A stretch of DNA of 64,000 bases from Saprospiraceae bacterium (GTDB lineage Bacteria; Bacteroidota; Bacteroidia; Chitinophagales; Saprospiraceae): the NCBI GenBank assembly GCA_016711125.1, contig JADJTQ010000005.1, positions 620,001-684,000 of the forward strand, read 5' to 3'. Shown here one piece after another: positions 1 through 8,840 of this stretch. The position numbers were made by a program, and so were the translations under genes. The notes under the pieces were generated by a model. That model did no database searches and had not been told where the DNA came from. It saw nothing but the letters and a program-made list of their open reading frames with translations. Every line of letters starts with the position of its first letter. Within the stretch, counting starts at the first letter, position 1.

Positions 1-67
1 GTCCAATTCCCTTGCGCTCCGCCATTTCTATCCTTTGATCTAATATATTTCCTATGACAATATTCAT
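1..67 (-). CDS. Partial N-terminus, possible archaeal-type methionine adenosyltransferase
   Basis: An ORF opens with ATG at 67-65 on the minus strand and runs off the left edge after 22 codons. The visible peptide ends in ...RIEMAERKGIG. The segment resembles the conserved V-E-I-V-E-R-K-G-I-G-H-P-D start of archaeal-type S-adenosylmethionine synthetases, which also occur in some bacteria. Only this short motif supports the call. The next residues (HPD) would decide it but lie outside the window. It diverges from the mla operon, with 283 bp of shared upstream DNA in which I see no clear motif. Confidence 0.35.
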   Translation of the reverse strand, partial: MNIVIGNILDQRIEMAERKGIG

Positions 68-350
68 TTTAGCAATTTTATGATGGGTCTTGCTCTGTAT
101 AAAGAAGTCAATTTAAATGCAAGAACCTTGAACTTTATGAAAATAGGCTAAGTATTTATATGAAGAAAGAATAATTCTCAATCCTGATTATGACGATAGT
201 CAGTATTGCTAATTATCAATTAGTATCATGAGGTCAGGTGATGCCAATCATTAGAATTGACGGTCGTTTTTGATTCTTTCGTGAGCATAGAGTGAAATTG
301 ATGGTTTTGGACGGTACTAGTAATTTTTCTGACAAATACTTATCGAGACG

Positions 351-1112
351 ATGAATGGTGTAAAACTTTTCTTACAGGAAGCCGGAGAAACTTATCGTTT
401 TGGGATCAAGTTTTTTAGAGAACTTTTTAAGCCACCATTTGAATTCAGGGAATTCTTGCGTCAATGTTATATCCTGGGGAATAAATCCATTTTCCTGGTT
501 GCTATCACCGGATTCATCATGGGTGTAGTTTTGACTTTGCAGACCAGACCAACTATGGTGGAGTTTGGAGCAGAAGCATATATGCCTTCAATGATCGGTA
601 TTGCCATAGTACGGGAAATAGGGCCAATGATCACCGCGCTCATTTGTGCCGGTAAAATCGGATCAAGTATTGGGGCTGAATTAGGCTCCATGAAAGTTAC
701 TGAGCAAATAGATGCAATGGAGGTTTCGGGCACCAATCCATTCAAGTATCTGGTCGTAACCAGAATACTGGCCATCACCCTGGTGCTTCCACTATTGGTG
801 GTCATTGCAGATAGTGTTTCACTTTTTGGATCCTACCTTATGGAAAACCTAAAAGGTCAGGTATCCTTTACCTTATTTTTCACGAAAGTTTTTGAGGTAC
901 TTGAATTTAGTGATATTATACCTTCATTTGTCAAAAGCTTTTTCTTTGGATTTGCTATTGGTCTGATCGGATGTTATAAAGGGTACACCTCCAAGAAGGG
1001 AACGGCTGGAGTGGGCCGGGCTGCAAATTCGGCCGTAGTCATTGCCTCTCTGTTGCTTTTTATTATCGATTTTATTGCCGTAATGATTAGCGACATTTTT
1101 TATGAACTATGA
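351..1112 (+). CDS. mlaE: MlaE-family ABC transporter permease
   Basis: Inner-membrane permease of an MCE-type lipid transporter (Mla; phospholipid traffic between inner and outer membrane). The 253 aa match the family length of about 250. Hydrophobic segments alternate through the protein, and the family core with IVREIGPMITALICAGKIGS at about residues 87-106 followed by GAELGSMKVTEQIDAMEV is clearly present. It is the first gene of a tight operon: its TGA overlaps the ATG of the ATPase gene (ATGA at 1109-1112), implying translational coupling. Function is known for the family; the substrate here is inferred. Confidence 0.93.
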   Translation: MNGVKLFLQEAGETYRFGIKFFRELFKPPFEFREFLRQCYILGNKSIFLVAITGFIMGVVLTLQTRPTMVEFGAEAYMPSMIGIAIVREIGPMITALICAGKIGSSIGAELGSMKVTEQIDAMEVSGTNPFKYLVVTRILAITLVLPLLVVIADSVSLFGSYLMENLKGQVSFTLFFTKVFEVLEFSDIIPSFVKSFFFGFAIGLIGCYKGYTSKKGTAGVGRAANSAVVIASLLLFIIDFIAVMISDIFYEL

Positions 1113-1909
1113 TGCAGACAGAAGGACACGGACTTTTTGCGAAGGAAGAGATGAACGCTAAATTCGGAAGGAAAAAGCTATTGATTTCCATAAAAAACCT
1201 ACATAAGTCTTTTGGTGATAATCATGTGCTGAGGGGCTTTAACCTTGAGCTTTACGATGAGGAGAATTTAGTTATTGTTGGTAAATCAGGTTCAGGCAAA
1301 TCGGTACTGTTGAAGTGCATAGTGGGTTTAGCATTTCCCGATAAGGGCACACTCAGGGTATTGAGTAAAGATGTCTTAAATCTTCCTAAGGCAGAAATGG
1401 ATTTGCTTCGGGCTGAGGTAGGGTTTCTATTTCAGGGAAGCGCATTATACGATTCTATGACGGTCCGAGAAAACCTCGAATTCCCCTTAAGACGTCACAA
1501 AGACCGAATGGTCAATGAGTCTATTGATCAATTAGTTCTGGAAGCGCTCGAAAATGTGGGTCTGGCTGAAGCGATTGATCTTATGCCGGAGGAACTTTCG
1601 GGGGGCATGAAAAGAAGAGTGGCATTGGCACGGACTATCATCTTAAGACCAAAGATCATTTTATATGATGAGCCAAGTAGCGGTCTTGATCCGATAACTG
1701 CCAGGGAAATCAGTCAATTAATTTTAAATATTCAAAAAATCTACAAAACTGCTTCGCTGATAATAAGTCATGATATTGATTTTGCCCGTAGCATTGCCAA
1801 CAGGTTTGTTATTTTAAAAGAGGGGATTGATTATGCCACGGGTATCTATAAAGACTTAGTGACCTCCAATGACCCTAATGTAAAAGCATTCTTTAATTAT
1901 GAAACGTGA
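1109..1909 (+). CDS. mlaF: MlaF-family ABC transporter ATPase
   Basis: Cytoplasmic ATPase of the MCE transporter. Walker A GKSGSGKS is at about residues 58-65, the signature LSGGMKRR follows, then Walker B IILYDEPSSGLDP and the H-loop histidine in ISHD. The annotated ATG overlaps the mlaE stop. A second ATG at 1151 (MNAKFGRKK) would remove a 14-residue extension and start closer to the usual beginning of the family, so the true start is uncertain. The 3' end overlaps mlaD by 11 bp. Confidence 0.93.
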   Translation: MMQTEGHGLFAKEEMNAKFGRKKLLISIKNLHKSFGDNHVLRGFNLELYDEENLVIVGKSGSGKSVLLKCIVGLAFPDKGTLRVLSKDVLNLPKAEMDLLRAEVGFLFQGSALYDSMTVRENLEFPLRRHKDRMVNESIDQLVLEALENVGLAEAIDLMPEELSGGMKRRVALARTIILRPKIILYDEPSSGLDPITAREISQLILNIQKIYKTASLIISHDIDFARSIANRFVILKEGIDYATGIYKDLVTSNDPNVKAFFNYET

Positions 1910-2933
1910 AAAATTAAGTTCGGTAAGATTGGGATTATTTGTCGTTATTGGTTCCTTGCTTTTAATTGCCGGCATTTATTTTGTTGGCGCCAATAAGAGT
2001 CTTTTTGGCTCTAATATCAACATAAGTACGATTTTTACCAATGCCGGTGGTTTGCAAGCTGGCAATAACGTAAGGTATGCGGGTATTAATGTCGGCACGG
2101 TACGAGATATTGTGATCATTTCAGACTCTACGGTACGTTTAGATCTCAAGCTTCTCAATCGGGTGCAACCTTTTATTCGAAAGAATGCGGTAGCTAGTTT
2201 AAGTATTGATGGCATTGTTGGAAGTGCCTTGGTTAACATTACACCTGGCAATGGTAATGCACCGGTCATCGAAGATGGGGATTTTATCGAAGCAGCCGAA
2301 CTACCTGGCACGGCAGATTTGATCGCCACCCTGGGTAGTACCAATGAAAATATTGCTTTATTTGCCAGAGATCTGTTAGAAATATCTGACCGGGTCAAGA
2401 GCGGGCCGGGTACGGTCAATTTACTCCTGCAGGATAGTACGGTCTCGACAGATATACGATCATTGGTAAAAAACCTTACCCAAAGTAGTATGCTCACCAT
2501 TTCTATGATCCAACGCCTTAATACCACTCTCGGACAGATTGAAAAGCAACAGGGATTACTAAATCGAATAATATACGATACAGTGGTCATGAGTAATTTG
2601 AAGGAGCTTTCGATATCCCTTAATGAGTCAATTTCCGGCAAGCTGGACAGCCTTATGAAAGCCCTAAACCAAACTGGTACCAATCTGCAGGAGTCCACTT
2701 CCAAATTTGACACTTTGCTTGATGACATAAAGTATGGAGGTGGCCCGATAGGCGATCTTATCTACGATGACACTTCAGCCCAAGTCATAAAAAATACCTT
2801 GAAGAATATCGAGCAAGGTACCGCAAGATTTAATGAAGATATGGAGGCGCTACAACACAATTTCCTATTGCGAAGATTTTTCCGGAAGCAAAGGAAAGAC
2901 AGCCTTAAAGCATCAAGGAATGGCAAGCCTTAG
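1899..2933 (+). CDS. mlaD: MlaD-family MCE substrate-binding protein
   Basis: Membrane-anchored periplasmic lipid-binding subunit of the Mla system. One N-terminal transmembrane segment (about residues 11-30) is followed by an MCE domain: the block TIFTNAGGLQAGNNVRYAGI and the G-x-V-G-T-V segment at about residues 43-70 are characteristic. The remaining 200 residues are helical and end in a basic tail. At 344 aa it is longer than proteobacterial MlaD (about 180) but typical of Bacteroidota homologs. The ATG lies 11 bp inside mlaF, so the three genes form one overlapping operon. Confidence 0.92.
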   Translation: MKREKLSSVRLGLFVVIGSLLLIAGIYFVGANKSLFGSNINISTIFTNAGGLQAGNNVRYAGINVGTVRDIVIISDSTVRLDLKLLNRVQPFIRKNAVASLSIDGIVGSALVNITPGNGNAPVIEDGDFIEAAELPGTADLIATLGSTNENIALFARDLLEISDRVKSGPGTVNLLLQDSTVSTDIRSLVKNLTQSSMLTISMIQRLNTTLGQIEKQQGLLNRIIYDTVVMSNLKELSISLNESISGKLDSLMKALNQTGTNLQESTSKFDTLLDDIKYGGGPIGDLIYDDTSAQVIKNTLKNIEQGTARFNEDMEALQHNFLLRRFFRKQRKDSLKASRNGKP

Positions 2934-3053
2934 GTGGTAATCTACACGGGATAATGTTTATCGCCTTCACCAGATGAAATTTGTGAATTTAATGAGAAAA
3001 TCTTCCAATTAATCAGTGGCTTAAATTTTATTGAATTGTTACATGATTTTGGT

Positions 3054-3425
3054 TTAATCATGCAGAATCAATATTGGCATACTCAATTCATCCAGTTCTT
3101 CTTTCACCTGGCTGCGATGTATCAGGTTTAATACCCAGCCGCGATCCCGATGCACCATACATAGCAGGTCAGCAGCTTCATGACGGCAGACTTCATTAAT
3201 CGATTTAGTAACAGAACTATCGGTAGATTTTGAATAATACTCATAATTTATTCCTTTTAGGAAATAATCCAGATCGATATTGTACTCTAAGGGTCTATCT
3301 TCATTTTCCTTGATATGCAGAAGCTTCAGGGAGCTTCTGTACTGTTTCACCAACGACACTAGTGGGTCTATGGTTTTTTCGGAGCTAATTGAGTCATCAT
3401 CAATCGAAAACACAACCGAATTCAA
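3054..3425 (-). CDS. Universal stress protein, C-terminal domain (frameshifted piece)
   Basis: This ORF holds the second Usp-fold half of a tandem universal stress protein; the first half is the adjoining ORF at 3422-3856. It has no ATG and would need a TTG overlapping the TGA of the first half. Adding one T to the run at about 3433 (CATTTGATAC to CATTTTGATAC) joins the halves as ...PWDMHFDTLNSVVFSID, and gives a two-domain protein of about 265 aa like the intact paralog at 7970-8815. I therefore read it as part of one gene rather than an independent CDS. Confidence 0.7.
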   Translation of the reverse strand: MNSVVFSIDDDSISSEKTIDPLVSLVKQYRSSLKLLHIKENEDRPLEYNIDLDYFLKGINYEYYSKSTDSSVTKSINEVCRHEAADLLCMVHRDRGWVLNLIHRSQVKEELDELSMPILILHD

Positions 3426-3856
3426 AGTATCAAATGCATATCCCAGGGCACTGCAAGGATTGCGGTTTTCGATTTTTCAAAGAGAGATTCCGTGATGCTT
3501 CCAAATAACCTGTCTTCCGGATTCTGCAAACCTTTTGTGCCGATGACGACGATGTCAAAATCTTTCTTCTTCAGATAAAGCGAAATCTCATCTATAGGAT
3601 TACCGTGAATAATCTGCTGGCTCCATTTGATCCCTGGTGCTTCCTTGGATACCTTCTCAGTCAAGGCACTCAGATTTTCCTGAATGACCTTACGTTGTTT
3701 TTCAACATATTCGTCAAACATGGTTGACACGTCACCCGGGAAGCTACAATGTAGCAACTCAATATGCGGATTGTGGAACTCCTTCATTAATCCTATTGCA
3801 TAATACACTGAATCAACAGATGCAATCGAAAAATCGACAGGACAGAGCACTTTCAT
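3422..3856 (-). CDS. Universal stress protein, N-terminal domain
   Basis: UspA-family nucleotide-binding domain of 144 aa. It starts MKVLCPVDFSIASVDSVYYA, the usual first strand and D-F-S motif, and carries IVVIGTKG near residues 102-109 followed by the G-S-I-T-E-S phosphate-binding segment. Usp proteins are cytosolic stress-response proteins, often binding ATP. The ORF stops at the junction with 3054-3425, with which it probably forms one tandem-domain protein. The family is clear; the specific stress role is unknown. Confidence 0.85.
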   Translation of the reverse strand: MKVLCPVDFSIASVDSVYYAIGLMKEFHNPHIELLHCSFPGDVSTMFDEYVEKQRKVIQENLSALTEKVSKEAPGIKWSQQIIHGNPIDEISLYLKKKDFDIVVIGTKGLQNPEDRLFGSITESLFEKSKTAILAVPWDMHLIL

Positions 3857-4330
3857 GATAGCTAATTTTAGAATTCATTAGTAATTTCAATACGGGTTGA
3901 TTCGATCTTTTTTATGAAGTCAGAGATATGCTAATAGCATATTGTACCGTTTTTCCTACGAGAATAAAGTAATGGCTGATAATAGAATCAAGACACTTCC
4001 CGATTTTGAATTTCAATCCATTAAATTTATCGATTACCAGGGGCTGTATAGATGAGTTTAATCAAAGAGAGCCATGATTAATATCAGTCTAGCGACAGTT
4101 TTTTTTGGTGGACAAAAAATGGTTTTTGGATGTAAGAAAACTACCAAGATTATTGAGTTTTGAGCAAAAATTTCTCACCCGGAAAGAATCTCGACTGGTC
4201 TCTCATGAGCAGTATCAATATGAGTTTTGACCTGGGTCATTTCATAGCACTTGTATTTGAGTCAAATTTGTCATTGATGAGTTGGCTTTACAATTCACCT
4301 GAATGATTTTAAACCTAAAAAATTAAAACC
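3857..4330. other. Intergenic region, no gene seen
   Basis: 474 bp between a minus-strand and a plus-strand gene, so it should hold two divergent promoters. It is AT-rich and has no convincing ORF, hairpin terminator or repeat that I can identify. Confidence 0.5.
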
Positions 4331-5911
4331 ATGAATGCTCACTATATCCCATGGGTTGTTGCATTTGTAGTCTTTTCCGTCTCTTCATCTGCACAAAATG
4401 AGAAATTGTTACTTGAAAATCTCACGGAGAGTGAGCGTAAAAGCATTGAAGCTATTGCTTTGTATCCCGAGGAAATTCGGACTGCCGTATTGGAGGTTGC
4501 CAGCCGGCCAGCCATTATGATCAAACTCAAAAGAATTCAGGAGGAAAGCCGTCAGTCTTTTGAAGATCTGATTGCTGAATATGATCGTCACACACAGGAG
4601 GTCATTTGGGATCTCACCCGATTTGAGGGCATCCTTCAATCCCTGGCAGCTAGTGATATGAGCAAGCAATCTCTTGAAAAACTGATCACAAATTATCCCG
4701 ATGAAGTGGGGGTAAAAGTAATGGGACTTCGCGAACCCGATTTTAGACTGATACGTCAGGTGGTTCATCTTCAACTTCAGACTGAATCCGATGCCCGGAA
4801 AATTTACGAAGTCGAAAATCCGGTGCTACAAAAAGCCGTTCAGCAACTTCTAGATCAACCGGAAGTGCTTTCCATCATTTGTGATGAATTGGAACTGGCA
4901 ATTTTAGTCGGCAATTTGTATATCACTAACCGGAACTGGCTTCTGAAAAAGGCCGATAGCCTCAACTTGGTTCTCGCTGCAGAAAATAGTAAGGCATTAG
5001 AAGATTGGAAAGCCTCCATTGCAAATGATCCTGAAGCTCAGGAAGAATTGAAAGCCTCGATAAAAGAATATAATGAAGACTACCCCTTCGATGATGTCTA
5101 CTACGATCGGGATTATGTGGAAGATTATGATGCCGACATCCAAATTGTGGAAAGGGTTTCCGTGTATTATCATCACCATTACCCTTTCTGGTTTGGTTAT
5201 CCCTATTGGTACGACTATCCCAGATGGCGCCCGTTTCCGATTTGGTACGATTGGGGTTTTTATCCCTACGTAAGGGGACCGATTATTATTTTCGGATTGC
5301 CAAGATACCACACTGTCTGGTGGTATTTTAACCGGCCATATCACCACTATCGCTACAGTCACCTTTCTTCCAAATTTGTCGATCACTACCAGACACATCG
5401 TGAATTTGGCGGCAGCATTACCTCTGCAGTATCCCAATGGAAAGATCAGAATCGAGAGGTAATTTCGGATGAATTTCTGGCAAACCGAAAGCAGCTGGCT
5501 AGCAACCTAAAAATGTTTGGCGAGATGGAAGAAAACCGGATCAAGTACAACCAGAGAAATCCCGAAAAAAGCATGACAAAGACCCAATACGTCGAGAAAT
5601 ACCAGCGAAAGTACAAAGCGATTGAACCAAAGTCGACGTCAAGGAAAATTATGGAAAAGGAAGAAGTCCCTACGCCGGTCATTAAAGATATGCAAAGAGT
5701 ACCTTTCCCGCCAAAAACGGAAGCTAGGACCCCCGAAAAGCAGGATCAGACAAGGGTGATTGACCAGGCAAAGGACTATCACCGAAATAAGGTGATAAAG
5801 AAACCGGAAACTAAATCACCGGAAGTCAGACCTGCTCCGCCTAAAGTAAGTCCACGTAAAAAAGCGGCTGAGCCAGCCCAGAAAAAGCAAGTGCAAAGGA
5901 AAAGCAGTTAA
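4331..5911 (+). CDS. Exported Tyr/Trp/His-rich protein, DUF3300-like
   Basis: 526 aa with a signal peptide ending near SSSAQ (residue 22). The N-terminal third contains EAIALYPEEIRTAVLEVASR, which resembles the I-A-L-Y-P-D segment of DUF3300 proteins. It is followed by a helical region (to about residue 250), an acidic stretch, and a remarkable aromatic segment at about residues 278-345 rich in Y, W, H, P and F. The last 130 residues are very basic and Lys/Pro/Gln-rich, suggesting a disordered cell-surface or nucleic-acid/polysaccharide-binding tail. No catalytic motif is visible. The DUF3300 link is weak; exported hypothetical protein is the safe call. Confidence 0.7.
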   Translation: MNAHYIPWVVAFVVFSVSSSAQNEKLLLENLTESERKSIEAIALYPEEIRTAVLEVASRPAIMIKLKRIQEESRQSFEDLIAEYDRHTQEVIWDLTRFEGILQSLAASDMSKQSLEKLITNYPDEVGVKVMGLREPDFRLIRQVVHLQLQTESDARKIYEVENPVLQKAVQQLLDQPEVLSIICDELELAILVGNLYITNRNWLLKKADSLNLVLAAENSKALEDWKASIANDPEAQEELKASIKEYNEDYPFDDVYYDRDYVEDYDADIQIVERVSVYYHHHYPFWFGYPYWYDYPRWRPFPIWYDWGFYPYVRGPIIIFGLPRYHTVWWYFNRPYHHYRYSHLSSKFVDHYQTHREFGGSITSAVSQWKDQNREVISDEFLANRKQLASNLKMFGEMEENRIKYNQRNPEKSMTKTQYVEKYQRKYKAIEPKSTSRKIMEKEEVPTPVIKDMQRVPFPPKTEARTPEKQDQTRVIDQAKDYHRNKVIKKPETKSPEVRPAPPKVSPRKKAAEPAQKKQVQRKSS

Positions 5912-5947
5912 GTGGAAAGTTTCAGTTAAGTCATCTAAATGTAACCG

Positions 5948-6598
5948 ATGTATTTTAAAATAATTGCGATAGACCTTGATGGTACAATTGCCCTTGATGA
6001 TCATATTGAAGCTCAGACCTGGAAGATTCTTCAAAAAGTAAGAAAAGCAGGACACTCTATTGTATTGGTGACGGGTCGACGATTGAATGAGATTGACAGA
6101 CTTGGACCCTTTGAAGATCTTTGTGAGGCAATTGTGGCGGAAAATGGTGCTACGATCTATTTTCCTGCTAATCAGTCGGTTCTTCTCCCATTCGGTCACC
6201 TTTCACCAGAGGTTGTGAAAAAATTATATAGTCTCAACATTCCGTTGGAAAAAGGAATGGCCATCGTGGCAACCACCCAACCCTATACTCAACAGGTAGT
6301 AGAAGCAATTGCTTCTACCGGATATGCCGTTACGGTGGAGTATAATAAAGGGGCGGTGATGATCCTACCCCCTGGTGCGACTAAGGGAACCGGTTTGATG
6401 GTAGCCCTTCGAGAGTTGGGTTATTCGGTGCATAATGTGATGGCATTTGGTGACGCAGAAAATGACCGGAGTTTATTTGATAAAGCTGAATTGGCAGTAG
6501 CGGTGCAAAATGCAGATCCGGGCATTAAGGAGCTTGCCGATATTGTACTCGATAAAGAAAATGGCAAGGGAGTGAGGGAGTTTTGGAGGACATGCTAA
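5948..6598 (+). CDS. HAD-IIB (Cof-type) phosphatase domain, first part of a three-domain protein
   Basis: HAD phosphatase of the Cof subfamily: motif I IAIDLDGT (catalytic Asp 9 and 11), motif II LVTGR near residue 42, the motif III lysine in ATKGTGL near residue 145, and motif IV GDAENDRSLF near residue 175. It overlaps the next ORF by 16 bp. Adding one T to the TTTT run at 6581-6584 turns ...GVREFWRTC-stop into ...GVREFLEDMLNSKG, which runs straight into the HerA-like domain. Fused HAD-HerA proteins are common in other phyla. The substrate is unknown. Confidence 0.88.
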   Translation: MYFKIIAIDLDGTIALDDHIEAQTWKILQKVRKAGHSIVLVTGRRLNEIDRLGPFEDLCEAIVAENGATIYFPANQSVLLPFGHLSPEVVKKLYSLNIPLEKGMAIVATTQPYTQQVVEAIASTGYAVTVEYNKGAVMILPPGATKGTGLMVALRELGYSVHNVMAFGDAENDRSLFDKAELAVAVQNADPGIKELADIVLDKENGKGVREFWRTC

Positions 6599-7443
6599 AT
6601 AGCAAAGGACTGCCTCCGGTAAAGTGTCGCGATGGCAGACAGATAAGATTGGGCAAGATAGACGATGGGACTTCTATGATGCTTGATCCCCTAAGTTTGG
6701 CTCTGAAAAATACCGGTATTTTTGGGAGCAGCGGAAGTGGAAAATCATGGCTGGCTGGATTAATTGCCGAAAAGCTCCTTCGATCGGAGTATCAGATTTG
6801 TATTATAGACCCGGAGGGTGACTACCGGGGTTTAAAAACTTTTCCCAATACTTTATTATTGGGTGGACCTGATGCAGTGCCTCCGCATTTGGCAGAAGTT
6901 TCAACCTTACTCGAATATTCAGATATGAGTCTGATATTAGATCTGTCGCTTTATGTCCATGAGGAGAAAATTTCTTACGTGGAAGAATTAATGACAACAT
7001 TAATGAACCTTCGAAAAAGAAGGGGAAAACCCCACTGGTTTTTAATCGACGAAGCACACTATTTCTGTCATGATAGTGAGTCGTCTCTGGTAAAGATGTG
7101 GATTGAAAGAATGTCAGAAGGCGGTTTTGCATTGTTAAGTTATCGACCGGATGAAATTGCTCCGGGCATACTAAAACATCTCGATCACTTAATGGTCACG
7201 CATCTAAACGATGGGCGCCAATGGGAAGTAATACAGACCATGGTCCATGAAAGGGCTTTTAAACCTGTAGACTATGATCATCTTCAGTCACTTACAGATC
7301 GGCAAGTGTATTTTTTTATTAGAGAGGGTATTGATCACTGTAAGCTAAAGCAAGGTGTGGTTGAGATCGAAAGTACTCGTCGAACGGTACCCCATATCCG
7401 GCATTTACATAAATATCTAAAAGGTGCCATTGCCAGTCAGTAA
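6583..7443 (+). CDS. HerA/DUF87-type ATPase domain, middle part of a three-domain protein
   Basis: P-loop ATPase of the HerA/FtsK superfamily. Walker A GSSGSGKS is at about residues 48-55, IIDPEGDY follows, and Walker B is HWFLIDEAHYF at about residue 150. As an independent ORF it must start with TTG at 6583 or ATG at 6592; neither is well placed. The better reading is continuation from the HAD ORF after one missing T. The 3' end overlaps the next ORF by 20 bp. Despite the helicase-like name, the role in this fusion family is unknown. Confidence 0.85.
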   Translation: MEDMLNSKGLPPVKCRDGRQIRLGKIDDGTSMMLDPLSLALKNTGIFGSSGSGKSWLAGLIAEKLLRSEYQICIIDPEGDYRGLKTFPNTLLLGGPDAVPPHLAEVSTLLEYSDMSLILDLSLYVHEEKISYVEELMTTLMNLRKRRGKPHWFLIDEAHYFCHDSESSLVKMWIERMSEGGFALLSYRPDEIAPGILKHLDHLMVTHLNDGRQWEVIQTMVHERAFKPVDYDHLQSLTDRQVYFFIREGIDHCKLKQGVVEIESTRRTVPHIRHLHKYLKGAIASQ

Positions 7444-7723
7444 GCAGTTTCATTTTGATCGAAGTCAATCCGTTGTGGAGATTCCCAATGCTTCAAGCAT
7501 GTACGACTTTATGCGGATACTACCCGCTGTGCCTTCAGACATTCTGGACTACCATCTGGCCCGGGGCGACTTCGAATCCTGGGTGCGCTCTACCTTGCAT
7601 GACGAAGATCTGGCCAGAAGAATTCATAAAATTGCCAATCGACACCTTGAAAAGAATCAACTTAATCAGGCACTGGTCGATGCCGTGTCTTCGAGGTATT
7701 CAGAATTGGAGCTATTGATTTAA
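7424..7723 (+). CDS. C-terminal domain of the HAD-HerA protein
   Basis: 99 aa with a GTG start only, so it is unlikely to be a stand-alone gene. The pattern YHLARGDFESWVRSTLHDED followed by LARRIHKIA resembles the L-x-x-G-D-F/Y-x-x-W-x-r-x-x-x-x-D-x-E-L-A segment at the C-terminus of full-length HAD-HerA fusion proteins. Removing one G near 7425 joins HerA ...LHKYLKG to PLPVSKQFHF. The complete gene would then be 5948-7723, about 590 aa. Confidence 0.7.
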   Translation: MPLPVSKQFHFDRSQSVVEIPNASSMYDFMRILPAVPSDILDYHLARGDFESWVRSTLHDEDLARRIHKIANRHLEKNQLNQALVDAVSSRYSELELLI

Positions 7724-7969
7724 TTCATGGGTGTCAGAAGATTGTGATTGACAACAATCATGAGGCTTCCTGAGTACACCCATTGATGATAGTCTGATTT
7801 CGAGTAATATTTAATACAGGAAAAGCAATATAATAAAGCAATATATCACGGGTCGATGATCGGAATTGAAGGTAAGGTGAGTGATCGGGATCATTGATTG
7901 TATTGAGTTAACTTATAGCAAAGAGTAGGGTTAAATAATAACTTCAAGACATACAAAGATTTATCGATT

Positions 7970-8815
7970 ATGAAAAAGATCCTTGTACCAACCGATTTTT
8001 CGGAAAACGCTAATAATGCATTTTTTTATGCATTGGCATTTGCCTCCGAGATCGAGGCATCCATTATCTTATTGCATGTAGTCGAAATGGAAATGGCGGT
8101 TTCGGATATGCCTCTACTTTCAGGCTCTGCTTATCAGGCAAAAAAAGAGGCAGCTGAACTTGCCATCCAAGCACAAGTTGAGATTGCTCGGGGTCTCAAT
8201 ACTGGCTGGGCTGATACCAAGATCAGAACCGAAACAAAAGTAGAATTCGGAAATCCTGTGCCAAACATTAAGTCAATTGCAGAAAAGAAGAAGGTAGACT
8301 TAATTATCATGGGAGCAAGAGGGAGCCACAAAAGCACCCTGGCCAAAATGTTAGGCACACGTTCATCAGCCATTGCTCAGCAAGCCCGTTGTCCGGTTTT
8401 GATCATACCGGAAGGAGCACTATTCAGGCCGGTCATACAGCTTGCATATGCTTCTGAATTGTCAAGTGCCGATCCCTATGAATTGTGGCGAGCTTTAGAT
8501 TTGATCAAACCCTTTTCGCCGGTCGTGCGCTATCTACATGTGAGCCAGGGTATTGAAGAAACTGAAGTCAACAGCGAAGATAGAATCAGGAAATATATCG
8601 AATCACAGAACTCTGCCTTACAATTAGTATTTTATCAGATCAACGCTCAGGATATCGATAAAGAATTGGAAAAGCAAAGTCGCACTTTTGATGTAGACCT
8701 GATTGTCATCTACCATAAATCAAAAAATATTTTTCAGAGGATGTTTACTCATAGCCATACAAAGCATCTGTTATCGATGTCGGATATTCCTGTGTTGGTA
8801 TTAAATGAAGAGTAA
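7970..8815 (+). CDS. Tandem-domain universal stress protein
   Basis: 281 aa with two Usp folds. The first begins MKKILVPTDFSENANNAFFY and carries LIIMGARGSHK followed by the G-T-R-S-S-A-I-A-Q segment near residues 120-137. The second half is more divergent and ends in IPVLVLNEE. It is the intact equivalent of the broken pair at 3054-3856. It precedes the flavodoxin-like gene by 25 bp and may be cotranscribed. The family is certain; the cellular role is not. Confidence 0.9.
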   Translation: MKKILVPTDFSENANNAFFYALAFASEIEASIILLHVVEMEMAVSDMPLLSGSAYQAKKEAAELAIQAQVEIARGLNTGWADTKIRTETKVEFGNPVPNIKSIAEKKKVDLIIMGARGSHKSTLAKMLGTRSSAIAQQARCPVLIIPEGALFRPVIQLAYASELSSADPYELWRALDLIKPFSPVVRYLHVSQGIEETEVNSEDRIRKYIESQNSALQLVFYQINAQDIDKELEKQSRTFDVDLIVIYHKSKNIFQRMFTHSHTKHLLSMSDIPVLVLNEE

Positions 8816-8840
8816 ATATTTTATCACAAATTTTTAGACC

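Noticed and set aside
4997..5437. 146-aa minus-strand ORF opposite the Tyr/Trp-rich protein
   Set aside because: Antisense shadow produced by the biased composition of the real gene.
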